64,000 nucleotides of DNA from Rhodococcus pyridinivorans (GTDB taxonomy: Bacteria > Actinomycetota > Actinomycetes > Mycobacteriales > Mycobacteriaceae), in assembly GCF_900105195.1 (NCBI RefSeq), contig NZ_FNRX01000002.1:310001-374000 (forward strand), read 5' to 3'. Shown piece after piece: positions 19,487-29,523 of this stretch (position 1 is its first letter; every line of letters starts with the position of its first letter). Both the position numbers and the translations under genes were made by a program. Below the pieces are notes generated by a model, which did no database searches, was not told where the DNA came from, and was given only the letters and a program-made list of their open reading frames with translations.

Positions 19487-19789
19487 GTGTTGACGTATCC
19501 AGAAGAACTCTCTGTCACCGTCAGGCGTGTGCAGGACACGATCGAACGGATAGTAGGCAACGGATCGGTCCACGACATCCGTATCAGCGTCACCCCGACC
19601 GGCCGCATCGTCGCCCTCGAGATCCCGCCCGAGGCGTACAACTGGTCGCCGGACGTGCTCGCGACTCGCATTGCCGCCGCTCACGACCTCGCATCCGCGG
19701 ACGCCGACGAGCAGGCCCGCTACGCGCGCGTCGAGTTGGCCGGCGACCCGCGTATCCGGCGCATCGTCTCTGGGATCGGGCAGCGCTGA
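19487..19789 (+). CDS. YbaB/EbfC-like small protein of the EspC-like cassette
   Basis: This 100-residue protein has the layout of YbaB/EbfC relatives found beside ESX-type genes: a leading helix (LSVTVRRVQDTIERI), a central beta hairpin (HDIRISVTPTGRIVALEI) and a closing helix (SPDVLATRIAAAHDLASADA). Classical YbaB binds DNA as a dimer; the ESX-linked relatives are less understood, and a chaperone or scaffold role is equally possible. The GTG start at 19487 has AAAGGA five bases upstream; an in-frame start further left would lie inside the lipoprotein gene. It is the last gene of the cassette and is followed by a hairpin terminator. Confidence 0.65.
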   Translation: MLTYPEELSVTVRRVQDTIERIVGNGSVHDIRISVTPTGRIVALEIPPEAYNWSPDVLATRIAAAHDLASADADEQARYARVELAGDPRIRRIVSGIGQR

Positions 19790-19818
19790 CCTCGAGATGA
19801 ACGGCCCGTAAATAACAA

Positions 19819-19851
19819 CTGGCCGCAGCGATAAGAATCAGCTGCGGCCAG
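19819..19851. terminator. Hairpin between the EspC-like cassette and katE
   Basis: CTGGCCGCAGC and GCTGCGGCCAG form a perfect 11-bp stem around an 11-base A-rich loop. It lies between the convergent ends of the YbaB-like gene and katE and can serve both. Confidence 0.75.
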
Positions 19852-19911
19852 AGGTAACGAAAGAATAACTTGGGGCACCCGAAACCGTAAGCCCGTCTCA
19901 GGTGAGGTCTG

Positions 19912-22029
<2,118 letters not shown>

Positions 22030-22126
22030 GGGAACTCCGATTCGTGTGCTGTCGTCGGGGCTGGACACGTCTTTTCCACGGCTACCCGGAAGGACGGCGG
22101 CCAAACGCGGCGGCGGGGCCGTCGGG

Positions 22127-22783
22127 TCAGAAGTCCTCGTCGATGCAGGCGAGCCGGTCGCCGGCCTGTCCGGCCTCACCCGGTGCGGTCTTGGTGTGCT
22201 GTGCGTGGAGCACCACCGAGTTGGCTTCGCCGTCGCGGAACTCCCAGTCGACGGTCGTGGACGCCTCGGCGTTGCCCTGCGCGTCGGTGGTGATGTCGAG
22301 CCAGATCTCGTTCTGCGGATTGGCGTAGGCGGGATCGGTGGACGGGGAGTCGGGGTTCGCCGCCGGGTCGACCCGGTTCTGGTAGTGCGGCCCCGAATCG
22401 GACGGGTTCGGCCCGCACGGCCGGGTGTGGACGTGCGCCCCGAAGTCCCGATCGGGTTGCAGACCCATCACCCTGAGGGTGACGGTGGTCCGGCCGTTCT
22501 CCTCTTCGGATTCGACGTCGAAGGTCGCGCCGACCGGCACGGCCGCTTCGTCGTAGGTGAAGGCGTTGTCGTCGTCGCCTCCCTCGTTCGGGAGCCCGAA
22601 GGCGTCGCCACTCATCCCGGGCAGCGGCGTGGGCATGGAATCGGTGGTGGTGGTCGTGAGCGAAGTGGGTGGGGTCTCGACGGTGGTCTCGGTGTCGGTG
22701 GACGAGTCGTCGCTGCTGCACCCGGCAGCCACGAGCGTGGCGACGGAGAAGCCCGCGACGAGACATGCGTGACGTGTGTTCAT
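22127..22783 (-). CDS. sodC: SodC-like copper superoxide dismutase lipoprotein
   Basis: The 218-residue protein has a lipobox (VAAGC, Cys22) and a threonine-rich linker, so it should sit on the outer membrane face. The Cu-Zn superoxide dismutase fold is recognised from GAHVHTRPCG (two copper histidines and a disulfide cysteine), SGPHYQN (bridging histidine), VVLHAQHT (fourth copper histidine) and RLACIDED (second disulfide cysteine). The loop that normally carries the two extra zinc histidines has none (NPDSPSTDPAYANPQNE), so it is likely a copper-only enzyme, as described for M. tuberculosis SodC. It would remove superoxide outside the cell, and katE downstream removes peroxide. Confidence 0.85.
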   Translation of the reverse strand: MNTRHACLVAGFSVATLVAAGCSSDDSSTDTETTVETPPTSLTTTTTDSMPTPLPGMSGDAFGLPNEGGDDDNAFTYDEAAVPVGATFDVESEEENGRTTVTLRVMGLQPDRDFGAHVHTRPCGPNPSDSGPHYQNRVDPAANPDSPSTDPAYANPQNEIWLDITTDAQGNAEASTTVDWEFRDGEANSVVLHAQHTKTAPGEAGQAGDRLACIDEDF

Positions 22784-22868
22784 GACTTCGACGTACCCCG
22801 AGGGGCCGTCGGCGAACCTGGCCGCGGGGAACGTGCCCGCGCCGGGGGCGCGCAGGTCCTGCCCGGTG

Positions 22869-23615
22869 TTACGACCCGGCCTCGCCGTCCTCGGCCTTCT
22901 GTGCCTCGACGATCGCGGCGAGATCCTCCGCGACCTTCTTCTCCACGGCGCTCTTGTTCACGCCGGCCGCCGAGAGCACGCCGTCGCCGTTCTCGAGTTC
23001 GAGGAGCGCGAGGAGGATGTGCTCGGTGCCGATGTAGTTGTGCCCGATTCGCAGGGCTTCGCGGAAGGTCAGCTCGAGGGCCTTGCGGGCACCCGCGTCG
23101 TACGGGATGAGTTCGGGGACGTCGCTCGACGGTTCGGGGAGCGTCGCCACGGCGGCCGAGCGCAGCGCCGCGAAGTCGACATCCTGGGCCGCGAGTGCGC
23201 GGGCGGCGAGCGACTCGGTGTCGACGAGCAGACCGAGAATCAGATGGACGGGCGTGATCTCGGGGCTTCCCGTGGCACGCGCTTCGTTCATCGACGCCAT
23301 CACGGTGTTCTGCGCGCGCGGGGTGAATCGCGAGAACCCCTGCTCGGGGTCGAGGTCGTTGTCGCTCTTCGAGACGAACCGTTTCTGGGCTGCCTGCTTG
23401 GACACGCCCATGCTCTGCCCGATCTCGGACCACGACTTGCCGGACCGTCGGGCCTGATCGACGAAGTGGCCGATCAGGTGATCGGCGACCTCACCGAGGT
23501 GGTCGGCCGCGATGACGGCATCGGAGAGTTGTTCGAGCGGATCGTCGTGGACCTTTTTGATCGCATCGATGAGGTCGTCGAGCCGGATGAGATGGGACGG
23601 CCGAATGGGTTCCAT
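22869..23615 (-). CDS. Clp N-terminal domain protein with HTH, probable autoregulator
   Basis: The 248-residue protein joins an N-terminal DNA-binding part to a Clp-N repeat pair. A helix-turn-helix is visible at about residues 59-80 (SGKSWSEIGQSMGVSKQAAQ). The region from about residue 93 (FTPRAQNTVMASMNEARATG) to 230 carries two Clp-N four-helix repeats, including the typical YIGTEHILLALLE. It lacks AAA ATPase and protease domains. Known Clp-N domains bind substrates or adaptors, so this protein may sense misfolded or tagged proteins and switch transcription. Two perfect palindromes cover the promoter directly in front of its ATG, which strongly suggests self-repression. The start at 23615 is probably leaderless. 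Confidence 0.82.
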   Translation of the reverse strand: MEPIRPSHLIRLDDLIDAIKKVHDDPLEQLSDAVIAADHLGEVADHLIGHFVDQARRSGKSWSEIGQSMGVSKQAAQKRFVSKSDNDLDPEQGFSRFTPRAQNTVMASMNEARATGSPEITPVHLILGLLVDTESLAARALAAQDVDFAALRSAAVATLPEPSSDVPELIPYDAGARKALELTFREALRIGHNYIGTEHILLALLELENGDGVLSAAGVNKSAVEKKVAEDLAAIVEAQKAEDGEAGS

Positions 23616-23663
23616 GCGTCAACTCTAAGTTGACGCATGGTTTGCGTCAACCTTGGGTTGACG
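23616..23663 (-). promoter_or_regulatory. Leaderless promoter with two palindromic operators
   Basis: Two inverted repeats share the same half-site, GCGTCAAC-N5-GTTGACG(C), at 23616-23636 and 23644-23663, with centres about 28 bases apart. Read on the minus strand, TTGACG in the distal one and TAGAGT in the proximal one form a near-consensus promoter with a 17-base spacer. TAGAGT ends six bases before the ATG at 23615. Protein bound here would block the polymerase completely. Confidence 0.82.
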
Positions 23664-23664
23664 A

Positions 23665-25086
23665 TCAGGTTTGCGCGGTCGTCGTAGCGGAGAGCGAGAC
23701 CTCGATGCGCGTGCCCTCGCCTCCCACGGCGAGCACGTCGCCGAAGCCCTCCACCAGCGACTCGACGAGGACGGGCAGGTCGGGGACGGCGGCGGAGTCT
23801 GCGTTGATTCCGATGCAGCAGTGGCTCGTGTGCGACATCAGCGTGATGTTGACGGCCGAACCGACGGTGGGAGCGAACGGGTAGTACCTCAGCACCTCCG
23901 CACCGGCCATGTACAGCGGGATCGGGGAACCCGGGACGTTCGACGCGAGAAAGTCGATGTGCTCGAGGATCCCACCCAGCACACCGGCCGGGAGCACGTT
24001 CAGCACACCCGCGATGGCGGACGAGAGCGGCACGGCCGGTTCGTCCCGCCACGACCGGACGATCCGGTCCACCCGGTGCATCGACGCGACCGGATCGGCG
24101 ACATCGAGGGGAAGAGCGAACCGCGCCAGGGTGATCCGGTTTCCCCCGATCGCGTCACTCTCGCGCCGGAGACTGATCGGCAGCGTCGCCCTCAGTTCGG
24201 CGACCTGCGCGCCGTGCCGGGAATGGTAGTGCTTCAGCCCCAACAGGATTCCTGCCAGGAAAGCGTCGTTGAGCGAGGAGTTCGCTGCCCGTCCGGCCTG
24301 CCGCAGAGCGTCGAGCGGCAGATCGAGGGCTGCGACCTCCCGGACGGTGCTGCGGCCGACCATCACCGGGGACAGCGTCGTGAACACCGGTTGCACGAAC
24401 CGGGCCGTCGAGCGGGTCGTGTCCACCACGCTGCGCAGCGCCGCGACCGGATTCGTCACCGACCTCAGACCGGAACGCACGAGCCACGGCACACCCCTCC
24501 CCACCATCTCGCCGGCCGTCGAGAGGTACCAACCCACGGAATCGGCGAGGGCCGACGCCGGAGCCGAGGTCGGCGGATCCTCGGGCAGTGGCCCGCGGTC
24601 GGTACCGTCGCGCTCGAAGTCGACCATCTCGTTCGCGATCTGAATGCCGCCGATGCCGTCGGTGAGCGAGTGGTGCACCTTGAGAACGATCGCGGCGCGA
24701 CCGTCGGCGAGGCCGCCGACGATCGTCGCCTCCCAGAGGGGACGGTCCTTGTCGAAGGCCGACATCGCCGCGGCGCGCACGAGCGGGAGCACGGCGTCCA
24801 GTCCCCCGGGATGCGGGAGCGCGATGCGCCGCAGATGCCAGGACAGGTCGAAGTCGGGGTCGTCCACCCATCGCGGTGGGGTCCGTCCGAACGGGGATTC
24901 GACGAGCTTGCGGCGGAAGCTCGGCACCGCACGTGTTCCGCGCTCCATCATCCGGACGAAGCGCTCCTGGTCGGGTGACCGGTCGAGCAGAGCCACCGCG
25001 ACGATCGTGGACCGCAGGACGGGGTCCTTCTCCATCCGCCACGACATCAGATCCGGCTGCGACATGTGCCGACCGTCCGCACCCAT
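23665..25086 (-). CDS. Wax ester synthase / diacylglycerol O-acyltransferase (WS/DGAT)
   Basis: WS/DGAT enzymes join an acyl-CoA to an alcohol or diacylglycerol and make storage wax esters or triacylglycerol at the membrane. The 473-residue length is standard. The catalytic HHxxxDG motif is intact (HHSLTDG, His138-Gly144), and the conserved C-terminal part contains NVPGSPIPLYMAGAEV and the SYNG-like NITLMSHTSHCCIGIN. ATG 25086 has GGGAGG eight bases upstream and is preferred to ATG 25065. Rhodococci carry many paralogues, so this is one of several. It ends just before the promoter of the Clp-N regulator, but nothing shows shared control. Confidence 0.92.
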   Translation of the reverse strand: MGADGRHMSQPDLMSWRMEKDPVLRSTIVAVALLDRSPDQERFVRMMERGTRAVPSFRRKLVESPFGRTPPRWVDDPDFDLSWHLRRIALPHPGGLDAVLPLVRAAAMSAFDKDRPLWEATIVGGLADGRAAIVLKVHHSLTDGIGGIQIANEMVDFERDGTDRGPLPEDPPTSAPASALADSVGWYLSTAGEMVGRGVPWLVRSGLRSVTNPVAALRSVVDTTRSTARFVQPVFTTLSPVMVGRSTVREVAALDLPLDALRQAGRAANSSLNDAFLAGILLGLKHYHSRHGAQVAELRATLPISLRRESDAIGGNRITLARFALPLDVADPVASMHRVDRIVRSWRDEPAVPLSSAIAGVLNVLPAGVLGGILEHIDFLASNVPGSPIPLYMAGAEVLRYYPFAPTVGSAVNITLMSHTSHCCIGINADSAAVPDLPVLVESLVEGFGDVLAVGGEGTRIEVSLSATTTAQT

Positions 25087-25306
25087 GCGCACCACCTCCC
25101 GCCTCCGGTTCTCCTCGCACGGTAACCGCCGCAATGCGCGGATACCGGCGATATCGGCCCGCGAACAGCACCGATGAGCCGGATCGAGGACCTTTCGCTC
25201 ACGCTGACGCAAACCCTGGTCCCCCGCCGACGGATCGCACAGGATCGGTGACGACTTCGACGCCGTCGAAGTTCGCTCCCCCATCGCCAGTACCGTGAGG
25301 AAGTCC

Positions 25307-26362
25307 ATGCCCCGTCTACGTCGTGCCGGATCGACGGCCGTCATCGCGCTCCTTCTGACCGCGGTCGCGGCATGTAGCTCCGGTTCCTCGGGCGACGGCC
25401 TCGCTTCCGACAGCGCGCTGCCCACGGAGATCCCGGCGGGCACCAAGCTCGTCATCGCCGACCAGGGTGAGCGACAGCTGTCCCTCCTCACCGGTTCCGG
25501 ACAACTCGACGCCCTGCCGTTCGAGTACGAGTTCGCGACCTTCCAGGGCGCGCCCGCGATCCTCGAGGCCTTCCGCGCCGACGCGGTCGACGTCGCGTGG
25601 GCCGGCGAGATCATGACCGTCCAGTCGCTGGTCGCCGGTGACGACGTGCAGGTCGTCGCGGCCATGCAGACGAACAACAGCCTCAACATGGGCATCGCCC
25701 CGAACGCATCGGACGTCACGACGCTCGCGGACCTGAAGGGCAAGCGCATCGGCTACGCCGAGGGCACCTCGCAGCAGGCCTTCGTGCTCCGCGGTCTCGA
25801 CAAGGCAGGCCTGTCGGTCGACGACGTCGAGCTCGTGTCGATGTCGCTACCGGATTTCCCGGATGCACTGCGCTCCAACCAGATCGACGCCGCCCCGATG
25901 AGCGAGCCGGTCTTTTCCCGGTACATGCAGACCCCGGGTGCGACGTCGCTGCCGCGCCCCGAGATCGAGGACCTCAGCGAAGGCATCTCGTACCTCTACT
26001 CGAGCAAGAAGGCCCTGTCCGACCCGGCGACCGCCGCAGCGGTCCGCGCCTACGTCACCGCGTACATCACGTCCGTCGACTGGGCCGACAACAACCGCGA
26101 CGCGTACATCGACACCTACTTCGTGAAGAGCCAGGGCCTGACGGCCGAGGCCGGCGAGCGCATCCTCGACACCTCCGGGATCACCACCTTCCCACACCTC
26201 GACGAGGAGCTCATCGCGACCCAGCAGCACACCATCGACGTGATCAATGCCGCCGGTGAACTGCCCAAGCCCGTCGACGCCGCCGACGCCTTCGATCTGC
26301 GCTTCGACGAGGTCGTCACCGAAGCGGTCGCCGAGACCGGCGCCTCCCACACCCGCAGCTGA
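25307..26362 (+). CDS. ABC transporter substrate-binding lipoprotein (sulfonate/organosulfur type)
   Basis: The 351-residue protein has a lipobox (AVAAC, Cys23) and the NMT1/SsuA-like periplasmic-binding fold: first domain from KLVIADQGERQLSLL, hinge, then DLKGKRIGYAEGTSQQAFVL and PDFPDALRSNQIDAAPMSEP. It should capture an organosulfur compound such as a sulfonate and deliver it to the permease. ATG 25307 has GAGG at a good distance; GTG 25295 is the alternative. It begins an operon with a flavin monooxygenase, a permease and an ATPase, which together match sulfur scavenging. The 220 bases upstream separate it from the divergent wax ester synthase and must hold its promoter. Confidence 0.88.
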   Translation: MPRLRRAGSTAVIALLLTAVAACSSGSSGDGLASDSALPTEIPAGTKLVIADQGERQLSLLTGSGQLDALPFEYEFATFQGAPAILEAFRADAVDVAWAGEIMTVQSLVAGDDVQVVAAMQTNNSLNMGIAPNASDVTTLADLKGKRIGYAEGTSQQAFVLRGLDKAGLSVDDVELVSMSLPDFPDALRSNQIDAAPMSEPVFSRYMQTPGATSLPRPEIEDLSEGISYLYSSKKALSDPATAAAVRAYVTAYITSVDWADNNRDAYIDTYFVKSQGLTAEAGERILDTSGITTFPHLDEELIATQQHTIDVINAAGELPKPVDAADAFDLRFDEVVTEAVAETGASHTRS

Positions 26363-26383
26363 CCTTCCGAGGGGAAATCCGAC

Positions 26384-27787
26384 ATGACGAACCGCCAACT
26401 CAACCTCAACGCCTTCATCTACCCGACCGGCCACCACGAGGCCTCGTGGCGCCATTCCGGCAGCGTGCCCGAGCGTCTCTACGACGTCACCTACTTCCAG
26501 GAACTCGCCCGCCTCGCGGAGAGCGCGAAACTCGACGCGGTCTTCTTCGCCGACGGTCCGGCTCTGCGCACCGAGGTGAAATACCGTCCGGACTACGGCC
26601 TCGAACCGATCACCACGCTCGCCGCGATGGCCACGGTCACCACGCATCTCGGGCTGATCGCCACCGCGTCGACCACCTACTACGAGCCCTACAACCTCGC
26701 CCGGTTGTTCTCCTCGCTCGACCACATCTCCGGTGGCCGCGCCGCCTGGAACATCGTCACCACCGCGACCGACGCAGCGGCAGCGAACTTCGGGTACACC
26801 GAACACCCCGACGTGCACGAACGATACGCCCGGGCACGCGAATTCGTCGACGCCGCGATCAAGCTGTGGGATTCGTGGGAGGACGACGCACTCGTCCTCG
26901 ACAAGGCCGCCGGCGTCTACGCCGACCCGGACAAGATCCACCGCATCGACGTCGAGGGTGACTACGTCAAGGTGCGCGGCCCGTTCGGTTCGGCCCGCTC
27001 GCCGCAAGGGCACCCGGTGCTCGTGCAGGCCGGATCCTCCAACGACGGCCGCGATTTCGCGTCGACCTACGCCGAGGCGATCTTCACCGCGCACCAGCGC
27101 ATCGAGGACGCCCAGGCCTTCTACACCGACATCAAGACCCGCGCAGCAGCATTCGGACGCAACCCCGATCACGTGAAGATCCTTCCCGGCCTGAGCCCGT
27201 TCATCGGCGCAACCGAGGCCGAAGCGAAGGAACTGCATCGCGAGTTCAACGAACTCACCATCGTCGAATACGGTCTCGGGCAGCTCCAGAAGATGGGCCG
27301 CATCGACGTGTCCCGGCTCGAGTTGGACGAGAAGGTGCCGGTCGAATTGTTCGCCGGCGCAGGCGACATCACCGACAACAACAACAGCCGCCGCCTGGTC
27401 TTCGCGAAGATCGTCGAGCGCGAACAGCCGACCCTGCGTCAGCTGCTGCACAAGCTCGCCGGCGCACGCGGCCACAACGTCGTCGCGGGCACGCCGGTGC
27501 AGATCGCCGACATCATCGAGGAGTGGTTCACCAACGGCGCCGCCGACGGCTTCAACATCATGCCGCCGCAGTACCCGCAGGGCCTCGAGGCGTTCGCTTC
27601 CCAGGTGGTGCCGATCCTGCAGGAGCGCAGCCTGTTCCGGACCGAGTACACCGGCACCACCCTGCGCGACCACTACGGCTTGCCGCGTCCGGAGAGCCAG
27701 TACGCACACGAACTCGCCCTGTCCGGTGCCACCGGTGATTTCGCACCGGGCGGCGCCACCGGCGACTTCGCACTGTCCGGCGTCTGA
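26384..27787 (+). CDS. NtaA/SnaA/DszA family FMN-dependent monooxygenase
   Basis: This 467-residue protein is a bacterial-luciferase-like monooxygenase of the NtaA/SnaA/DszA/SoxA group, which uses reduced FMN from a separate reductase to cleave C-S or C-N bonds. The family pattern is clear: LNAFIYPTGHHEASWRH at the start, the barrel segment FFADGPALRTEVKYRPDYGL, and SGGRAAWNIVTTATDAAAAN in the middle. Gene context between a binding protein and a permease suggests release of sulfite from an imported organosulfur compound. The last 25 residues repeat GATGDFA twice, which is unusual. No flavin reductase gene is present nearby, so a partner must be supplied from elsewhere. Confidence 0.9.
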   Translation: MTNRQLNLNAFIYPTGHHEASWRHSGSVPERLYDVTYFQELARLAESAKLDAVFFADGPALRTEVKYRPDYGLEPITTLAAMATVTTHLGLIATASTTYYEPYNLARLFSSLDHISGGRAAWNIVTTATDAAAANFGYTEHPDVHERYARAREFVDAAIKLWDSWEDDALVLDKAAGVYADPDKIHRIDVEGDYVKVRGPFGSARSPQGHPVLVQAGSSNDGRDFASTYAEAIFTAHQRIEDAQAFYTDIKTRAAAFGRNPDHVKILPGLSPFIGATEAEAKELHREFNELTIVEYGLGQLQKMGRIDVSRLELDEKVPVELFAGAGDITDNNNSRRLVFAKIVEREQPTLRQLLHKLAGARGHNVVAGTPVQIADIIEEWFTNGAADGFNIMPPQYPQGLEAFASQVVPILQERSLFRTEYTGTTLRDHYGLPRPESQYAHELALSGATGDFAPGGATGDFALSGV

Positions 27788-27812
27788 TCGAACCGACGAA
27801 AGGACTGGAGCC

Positions 27813-28700
27813 ATGAGCGTCTCCGTCGAACCCCGGCGTTTCGGCAGTGGCCTGGCCGGTGACGCCGACACCGACCAGAAGCCCGACTCCGGCGCGACGG
27901 CCGACCTGTCGCCGCGCACGACCCGCAGCCGCCTCGCTCCCGGCAAGCCGATCAAGTTCGGCCTGGCGATCGGCCCGGCGCTGCTGCTGGTGGCATGGAT
28001 CGTCACCTCGGCCACCGGGGTACTCGATCCGAAGACCCTCTCGGCGCCGTGGACGGTCGTCACCACCGCATGGGAACTGATCGGCGACGGGCGACTGCAG
28101 TCGAACCTGTGGACCTCCGTCCAGCGCGCCCTGATCGGCGGGGTCATCGGCGTCGTCCTCGGACTGGTGCTCGCACTGGCCGCCGGCCTGTCGCGCATCG
28201 GTGAGGCGCTGATCGACGGACCGGTGCAGATCAAGCGCTCCATCCCCACCCTGGCGTTGATGCCGCTGGCGATCCTGTGGTTCGGCATCGGCGAGGAGAC
28301 GAAGATCCTGCTCATCGCCCTGTCGGTCTTCGTCCCCGTCTACATCAACACCTACTCGTCGCTACGCGGCATCGACGCCCGCTACGTCGAACTGGCCGAG
28401 ACGCTGGATCTGTCCCGCGCCCAGTTCGTCCGGCGCATCGCCCTGCCGGGGGCGCTGCCCGGTTTCTTCACCGGCCTGCGCCTGGCGGTGACCATCTCGT
28501 GGCTGGCCCTGGTGGTCGTCGAGCAGGTCAACGCTTCGAGCGGTATCGGCTACCTGATGTACCAGGCCCGCAATTACGGCATGACCGAGATCATCATCGT
28601 CGGACTGGTGGTCTACGCGATCCTCGGATTCGGCAGCGACCTGCTGGTCCGTGCGGCAGAGAGGAAGGCGCTGGCATGGCGCAGGACGATCGGCAACTGA
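27813..28700 (+). CDS. ABC transporter permease (SsuC-like)
   Basis: The 295-residue membrane protein is the inner membrane subunit of the transporter. A hydrophilic N-terminal arm of about 45 residues precedes the hydrophobic segments. The ATPase-docking EAA loop is visible as ELAETLDLSRAQFVRRIALP followed by GALPGF near residues 193-218. Six to seven membrane helices follow the BPD_transp_1 pattern. It belongs to the SsuC/TauC group that imports sulfonates and similar small acids. ATG 27813 has AGGACTGGAG upstream. The ATPase gene begins inside its 3' end with a 25-base overlap, so the two are translated together. Confidence 0.9.
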   Translation: MSVSVEPRRFGSGLAGDADTDQKPDSGATADLSPRTTRSRLAPGKPIKFGLAIGPALLLVAWIVTSATGVLDPKTLSAPWTVVTTAWELIGDGRLQSNLWTSVQRALIGGVIGVVLGLVLALAAGLSRIGEALIDGPVQIKRSIPTLALMPLAILWFGIGEETKILLIALSVFVPVYINTYSSLRGIDARYVELAETLDLSRAQFVRRIALPGALPGFFTGLRLAVTISWLALVVVEQVNASSGIGYLMYQARNYGMTEIIIVGLVVYAILGFGSDLLVRAAERKALAWRRTIGN

Positions 28701-29398
28701 CCGTACGCACCCGGGGACTGAGCCGCGGCTTCGACGGACGCGCGGTGCTGAACAACATCGACCTCGAGATCGCCCCCGGCGAGTTCGTGGCACTGCTCGG
28801 CCGCAGCGGCTCGGGCAAGAGCACCCTGTTGCGTGCCCTGGCCGAACTCGACCACGGCGTGCCCGGTTCTGGCACCCTCGAGGTGCCGCAGAAGCGGGCG
28901 GTGGTCTTCCAGGACTCGCGACTGCTGCCCTGGGCGCGGGTGCTCGACAACGTGATCCTCGGCCTCGACGGCGACGACGCCGCCGAGCGCGGCCGCACGG
29001 CCCTGGCGGAGGTCGGGCTCGCCGGACGCGAGAAGGCCTGGCCCACCGAGCTGTCCGGGGGTGAACAGCAGCGGGTGTCGCTGGCGCGGTCGCTCGTGCG
29101 CGAACCCGAACTGTTGCTCGCCGACGAACCGTTCGGTGCCCTCGACGCACTGACGAAGATCAGGATGCACGGACTGCTGCAGGAACTGTGCGCCAAGCAC
29201 CGGCCCGCGGTCCTGCTCGTCACCCACGACGTGGACGAGGCCATCGCTCTCGCCGACCGCGTGCTCGTGCTCGACCACGGCTCGTTCGCCGTCGAACTGA
29301 CCATCGACCTGCCGCATCCGCGAGCCGATCACGTCGTCGAGATCGCGGAGTACCGCCGCACCCTGCTCGAGGCACTGGGGGTCGAGGTCGCCGTCTGA
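28676..29398 (+). CDS. ABC transporter ATP-binding protein (SsuB-like)
   Basis: The 240-residue ATPase powers the organosulfur importer. All nucleotide motifs are present: Walker A GRSGSGKST near residue 43, Q-loop in VVFQDSRLLPW, signature LSGGEQQRVSLARSL, Walker B LLLADEPFGALDALT and H-loop VTHDVDEA. The short helical domain and the QDSRLLPW segment match SsuB/TauB ATPases. ATG 28676 overlaps the permease gene and has GAGGAAGG upstream. It is the last gene of the four-gene operon. Confidence 0.92.
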   Translation: MAQDDRQLTVRTRGLSRGFDGRAVLNNIDLEIAPGEFVALLGRSGSGKSTLLRALAELDHGVPGSGTLEVPQKRAVVFQDSRLLPWARVLDNVILGLDGDDAAERGRTALAEVGLAGREKAWPTELSGGEQQRVSLARSLVREPELLLADEPFGALDALTKIRMHGLLQELCAKHRPAVLLVTHDVDEAIALADRVLVLDHGSFAVELTIDLPHPRADHVVEIAEYRRTLLEALGVEVAV

Positions 29399-29523
29399 GC
29401 GATCCACGCTGTCTCCGATGGAGCGACCCCCCCCGCTCCGTCTCCGTCCGAGCGATCCGCTCCGGAGCGATCGATGAGAGAGAATCGAATCGTCGCTCCG
29501 GAGTCGCCGACGGGAGATGCATC

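Noticed and set aside
25847..28315. An 822-codon frame opposite the sulfur operon
   Set aside because: It spans three well-supported genes on the other strand and has no recognisable motif.
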